A DNA stretch of 64,000 nucleotides from JAGWBG01 sp034421095. GTDB taxonomy: Bacteria > Chloroflexota > Dehalococcoidia > Lucifugimonadales > JAGWBF01. Positions 61,909 to 64,000 of the stretch are shown one piece after another. Location of the stretch: the NCBI GenBank assembly GCA_034421095.1, contig DAOUKR010000026.1, forward strand, positions 62,001 to 126,000. Direction: 5' to 3'. Under the pieces are notes generated by a model, which ran no database searches, was not told the DNA's origin, and worked only from the letters and a program-made list of their open reading frames with translations. The first letter of the stretch is position 1; each line of letters starts with the position of its first letter. A program made the position numbers and the translations under genes.

Positions 61909-61952
61909 TATTTGGGGACAGAACATACATCATTATGCCCTGTCCCCAAATA
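61909..61952. repeat. REP-like inverted repeat (TATTTGGGGACAG)
   Basis: TATTTGGGGACAG (61909-61921) and its exact complement (61940-61952) surround an 18-base loop in the 279-base gap between comEC and a VOC gene. GGGGACAG/CTGTCCCC pairs of this kind are frequent next to REP-associated Y1 transposases in many bacteria. No such transposase is seen here, so this is a stray copy or remnant. The rest of the gap holds no gene. Confidence 0.6.
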
Positions 61953-62065
61953 CTGAGCATTAGTAGTTCGGGCGAGTCTCGCCCCAGGGTCTCTATGCCG
62001 GGATACAGTCCTTATTAAGGAGTTGGAATGGCGAATGTCGCTTCTTCTAGCGAGCCGATTGCACC

Positions 62066-62509
62066 CTAGTAGTGGCGCAGTTCGACCACGTTGTCCTCGG
62101 GGTCGTAGATGTACAGCGAGATTCCATCCCCGTGGGAACCCCAGCGCTTGCCTGGCCCGGCCTGAATCTCGACGCCCAGCTCCTCGAATTTGGCCTTGAG
62201 CTCATCCATGTCCGTTGGCTCGATGACCATGCAGAAGTGGTCCTGGTTGCGTGCCCCGTCTTTGGATATAGGCCCTTGGTCGGACCCAAAGAAGTCAATT
62301 ATGGTGTCGGCGTTGAGCCGCGCCGATGGGAACCTTACCTCACCCGCTTTCCACTGCTCGACCCGTTCGGCTTTGAGGCCCAGCACGTCCGTGTAGAATC
62401 TGAGGGACCTCTCCACGTCCTCACATCTCAGGACTATGTGGTCCATCTCGGTTATCTTTACCAGTGGCTGAGACTTCGCCGGGGCTTGCTCTTCCGTCCG
62501 TGTTGACAT
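62066..62509 (-). CDS. VOC family (glyoxalase/bleomycin-resistance-like) protein
   Basis: This single vicinal-oxygen-chelate protein of 147 residues contains the two beta-alpha-beta modules MDHIVLRCEDVERSLRFYTD and QDHFCMVIEPTDMDELK. Likely metal ligands are His in MDHIV, His in QDHF and Glu in DNVVELRHY. It could be a dioxygenase, isomerase or glutathione/bacillithiol transferase. The start at 62509 has GGAGGTG upstream. Next is a deazaflavin-type reductase gene on the same strand, further upstream. Confidence 0.85.
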   Translation of the reverse strand: MSTRTEEQAPAKSQPLVKITEMDHIVLRCEDVERSLRFYTDVLGLKAERVEQWKAGEVRFPSARLNADTIIDFFGSDQGPISKDGARNQDHFCMVIEPTDMDELKAKFEELGVEIQAGPGKRWGSHGDGISLYIYDPEDNVVELRHY

Positions 62510-62640
62510 TCCACACCTCCTGAATCTTGTGTACAGGCTAGGATATTCAGTCGCCCGATGGTTAATCAGGTACATTGTACTTGCGGGCCCTGACCCTGTC
62601 CAGGCTCACCCGAGACTTCGGGTTGGCGGGGGATCATGGA

Positions 62641-63012
62641 CTACGGTTCCACAAACTCTACACTTACCAGGGGGCTTTTCTCCACGAACACATCTACATC
62701 TATACCCCGCCTGCCCTCGAACCGGTCCTTCATTTGCTGGAAGATCTCTCGGCGCCGGGTCTTGTCTGTGATAGGTGTGGCCCTGGCGGGCAGGTCCGCC
62801 TGTGCGCTGCCCTTGAGGTGGAAGGTGAACTGGGGGTTGGCTATCATGTTGGCATACCAGTCCCGGCGCTCAGGCAAGCCTGTGATGTATACTTGACCAT
62901 CCATATTATGGAACCATATTTCATTGCGGTGTGACCTACCGGACTTCCTGCCTGTCGTTGTGATGTCTATCACCAGGTCATTCTCCAGGGCACTTCTGAC
63001 TGCATCATCCAT
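62641..63012 (-). CDS. Deazaflavin (F420)-dependent nitroreductase-like protein
   Basis: The 123-residue protein matches the DUF385/Ddn family. It has LVIDITTTGRKSGRSHRNEIWF, VYITGLPERRDWYANMIANP and FHLKGSAQADLPARA. The family binds F420 or related flavins, giving a further candidate F420 user besides the luciferase-like proteins. The start at 63012 gives the family length; an open frame runs on to 63210 but that part is unlike the family. GGAAAGG lies about ten bases upstream. The gene is divergent from the last VOC gene. Confidence 0.85.
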   Translation of the reverse strand: MDDAVRSALENDLVIDITTTGRKSGRSHRNEIWFHNMDGQVYITGLPERRDWYANMIANPQFTFHLKGSAQADLPARATPITDKTRRREIFQQMKDRFEGRRGIDVDVFVEKSPLVSVEFVEP

Positions 63013-63220
63013 CAGATATTCATCCTTTCCTACTATCTCACGGTCTATCCGGGGTGTTGATAAGATTATAGCAGACCGGGCATTGAAAGCAATGGAGACC
63101 AAGATTGACACGATGTCCGGTTCCGTATAGCATGGATGTGCTTCCACTTTCGGAATCTGAAACTTCGTGACGTATCCGTTCTGTGCCAGGTAGATGGCCA
63201 GCAGCGACAAGGAGCAGAAT

Positions 63221-64000
63221 ATGGCAATTCAGCAAGAGAGATATAGCGTTGGCGGAGTACTTATGCCGCAGCCCTTCAAGATTCGCAGGCTTGGGCATTT
63301 CGGTTTCAACGTCACCAGGATGGAGGAGTGCGTTACCTTCTACAAGGACCTCCTGGGATTCAGAGTGTCCGACATTTTGAATTTCGGTGCCATGCCCGGC
63401 ATGGAGGAGAAGCTTAGGGGTGTCACCGACACCCGTGGCTTTTTCTTCCGGCATAACGGCGATCATCATACCTTTGTCCTCTTCAATACCGGCGTGACGG
63501 ACACCATTATGCCCCCTTATGGCGGTGAAGGCGACGTAACTATTAACCAGATTACATGGCAGACCGGCTCCCTCGCCGAGGTGGTGAACGGCGCTCACTA
63601 CTTCAGGGAGAGGGAGGTCCCCATCATGCGGGTGGGACGGGACATGCCCGGCAGCAACTGGCACGTCTACGTCTACGACCCCGATGGTCACATCAATGAG
63701 TTGTATTACGGCATCGAGCAGGTCGGCTGGAACGGCCTGAGCAAGCCCACGGAGATGTACTACCGGGGGTTCCGCGAGGAGCCCGGCTTGCCCCAGATGT
63801 CCGAGCAGACCGAGCTGGAGGAGGCCATCAGAGACGGAATTGACGTCAACTCAGGGTATCGCTACGAGGAGACACTGCCTGCCGAATACAACGTCGAGGG
63901 CGTGATGCTGCCCAGGCCCTTCAAGATAACCCGGATTGGTCCCGTTAACCTCTTCGTGAAGAACGTGGAGGAGTCGGTGGCATACTACACCGATTCATTG
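63221..64000 (+). CDS. Two-domain VOC protein (extradiol dioxygenase-like), partial
   Basis: The frame is open for 260 codons and runs past the window end, so the protein is incomplete. It begins MAIQQERYSVGGV; the first VOC domain starts at MPQPFKIRRLGHFGFNVTRM. Its likely metal ligands are His in GHFGF, His in GDHHTF and Glu in HINELYYG. A linker follows, and a second VOC domain starts near residue 233 with PRPFKITRIGPVNLFVKNVE. The two-domain build and motif spacing are those of type I extradiol (catechol) dioxygenases, but a related function is possible. AAGGAG lies six bases before the ATG. Confidence 0.82.
   Translation, partial: MAIQQERYSVGGVLMPQPFKIRRLGHFGFNVTRMEECVTFYKDLLGFRVSDILNFGAMPGMEEKLRGVTDTRGFFFRHNGDHHTFVLFNTGVTDTIMPPYGGEGDVTINQITWQTGSLAEVVNGAHYFREREVPIMRVGRDMPGSNWHVYVYDPDGHINELYYGIEQVGWNGLSKPTEMYYRGFREEPGLPQMSEQTELEEAIRDGIDVNSGYRYEETLPAEYNVEGVMLPRPFKITRIGPVNLFVKNVEESVAYYTDSL

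Overview
The window looks like a chromosomal segment of a GC-rich bacterium of the phylum Chloroflexota, most likely a Dehalococcoidia/SAR202-like lineage. This is inference. It rests on a substrate-binding lipoprotein with a long Thr/Pro linker, four luciferase-like flavin/F420 oxidoreductases, a deazaflavin-type nitroreductase, NHL-repeat proteins, a CaiB/BaiF CoA-transferase, VOC proteins, and dispersed palindromic repeats of a kind common in environmental genomes. I see no rRNA, tRNA, CRISPR array, prophage or intact transposase gene.

Region 1 (1-26 kb) is housekeeping. On the minus strand lie pyrG-fsa-rho, then a nitrogen-assimilation block of two different glutamine synthetases followed by gltB-gltD and an orphan DNA methyltransferase. 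On the plus strand ftsH is followed by tsaD and a DUF1015 gene. A minus-strand operon ribF-tyrS-aminotransferase-serA makes flavin cofactors, Tyr-tRNA and serine.

Region 2 (26-34 kb) is accessory. It holds a lipoprotein for a peptide-type ABC importer without adjacent permeases, a GMC oxidoreductase, two luciferase-like monooxygenases and a sucrase/ferredoxin-like gene split by a -1 frameshift at a run of six G. Region 3 (34.4-39.2 kb) is the nusA-rnpM-infB-rbfA transcription/translation operon. It has a clear promoter and an attenuator-like leader, but no rimP just upstream of nusA.

Region 4 (39-64 kb) is a mosaic of catabolic and unknown genes: metallophosphoesterase, CoA-transferase, amidase, class V aminotransferase, three NHL-repeat proteins, two paralogous F420-type oxidoreductases around a HEPN-like gene, NIPSNAP and EthD-like dimeric alpha-beta barrel proteins, a DUF1800/DUF1501 pair, a Fur-family regulator, a STAND-type NTPase with TPRs in a small operon, an MFS transporter, ComEC, and VOC and deazaflavin-reductase proteins. 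The last gene, a two-domain VOC protein, runs off the right edge.

Short palindromic repeats fill many of the longer intergenic gaps. At least one copy (about 48.35-48.46 kb) has 12-bp terminal inverted repeats and looks like a MITE. The best leads for new biology are the nusA leader, the STAND-TPR operon, the repeat family and the frameshifted sucrase/ferredoxin-like gene.
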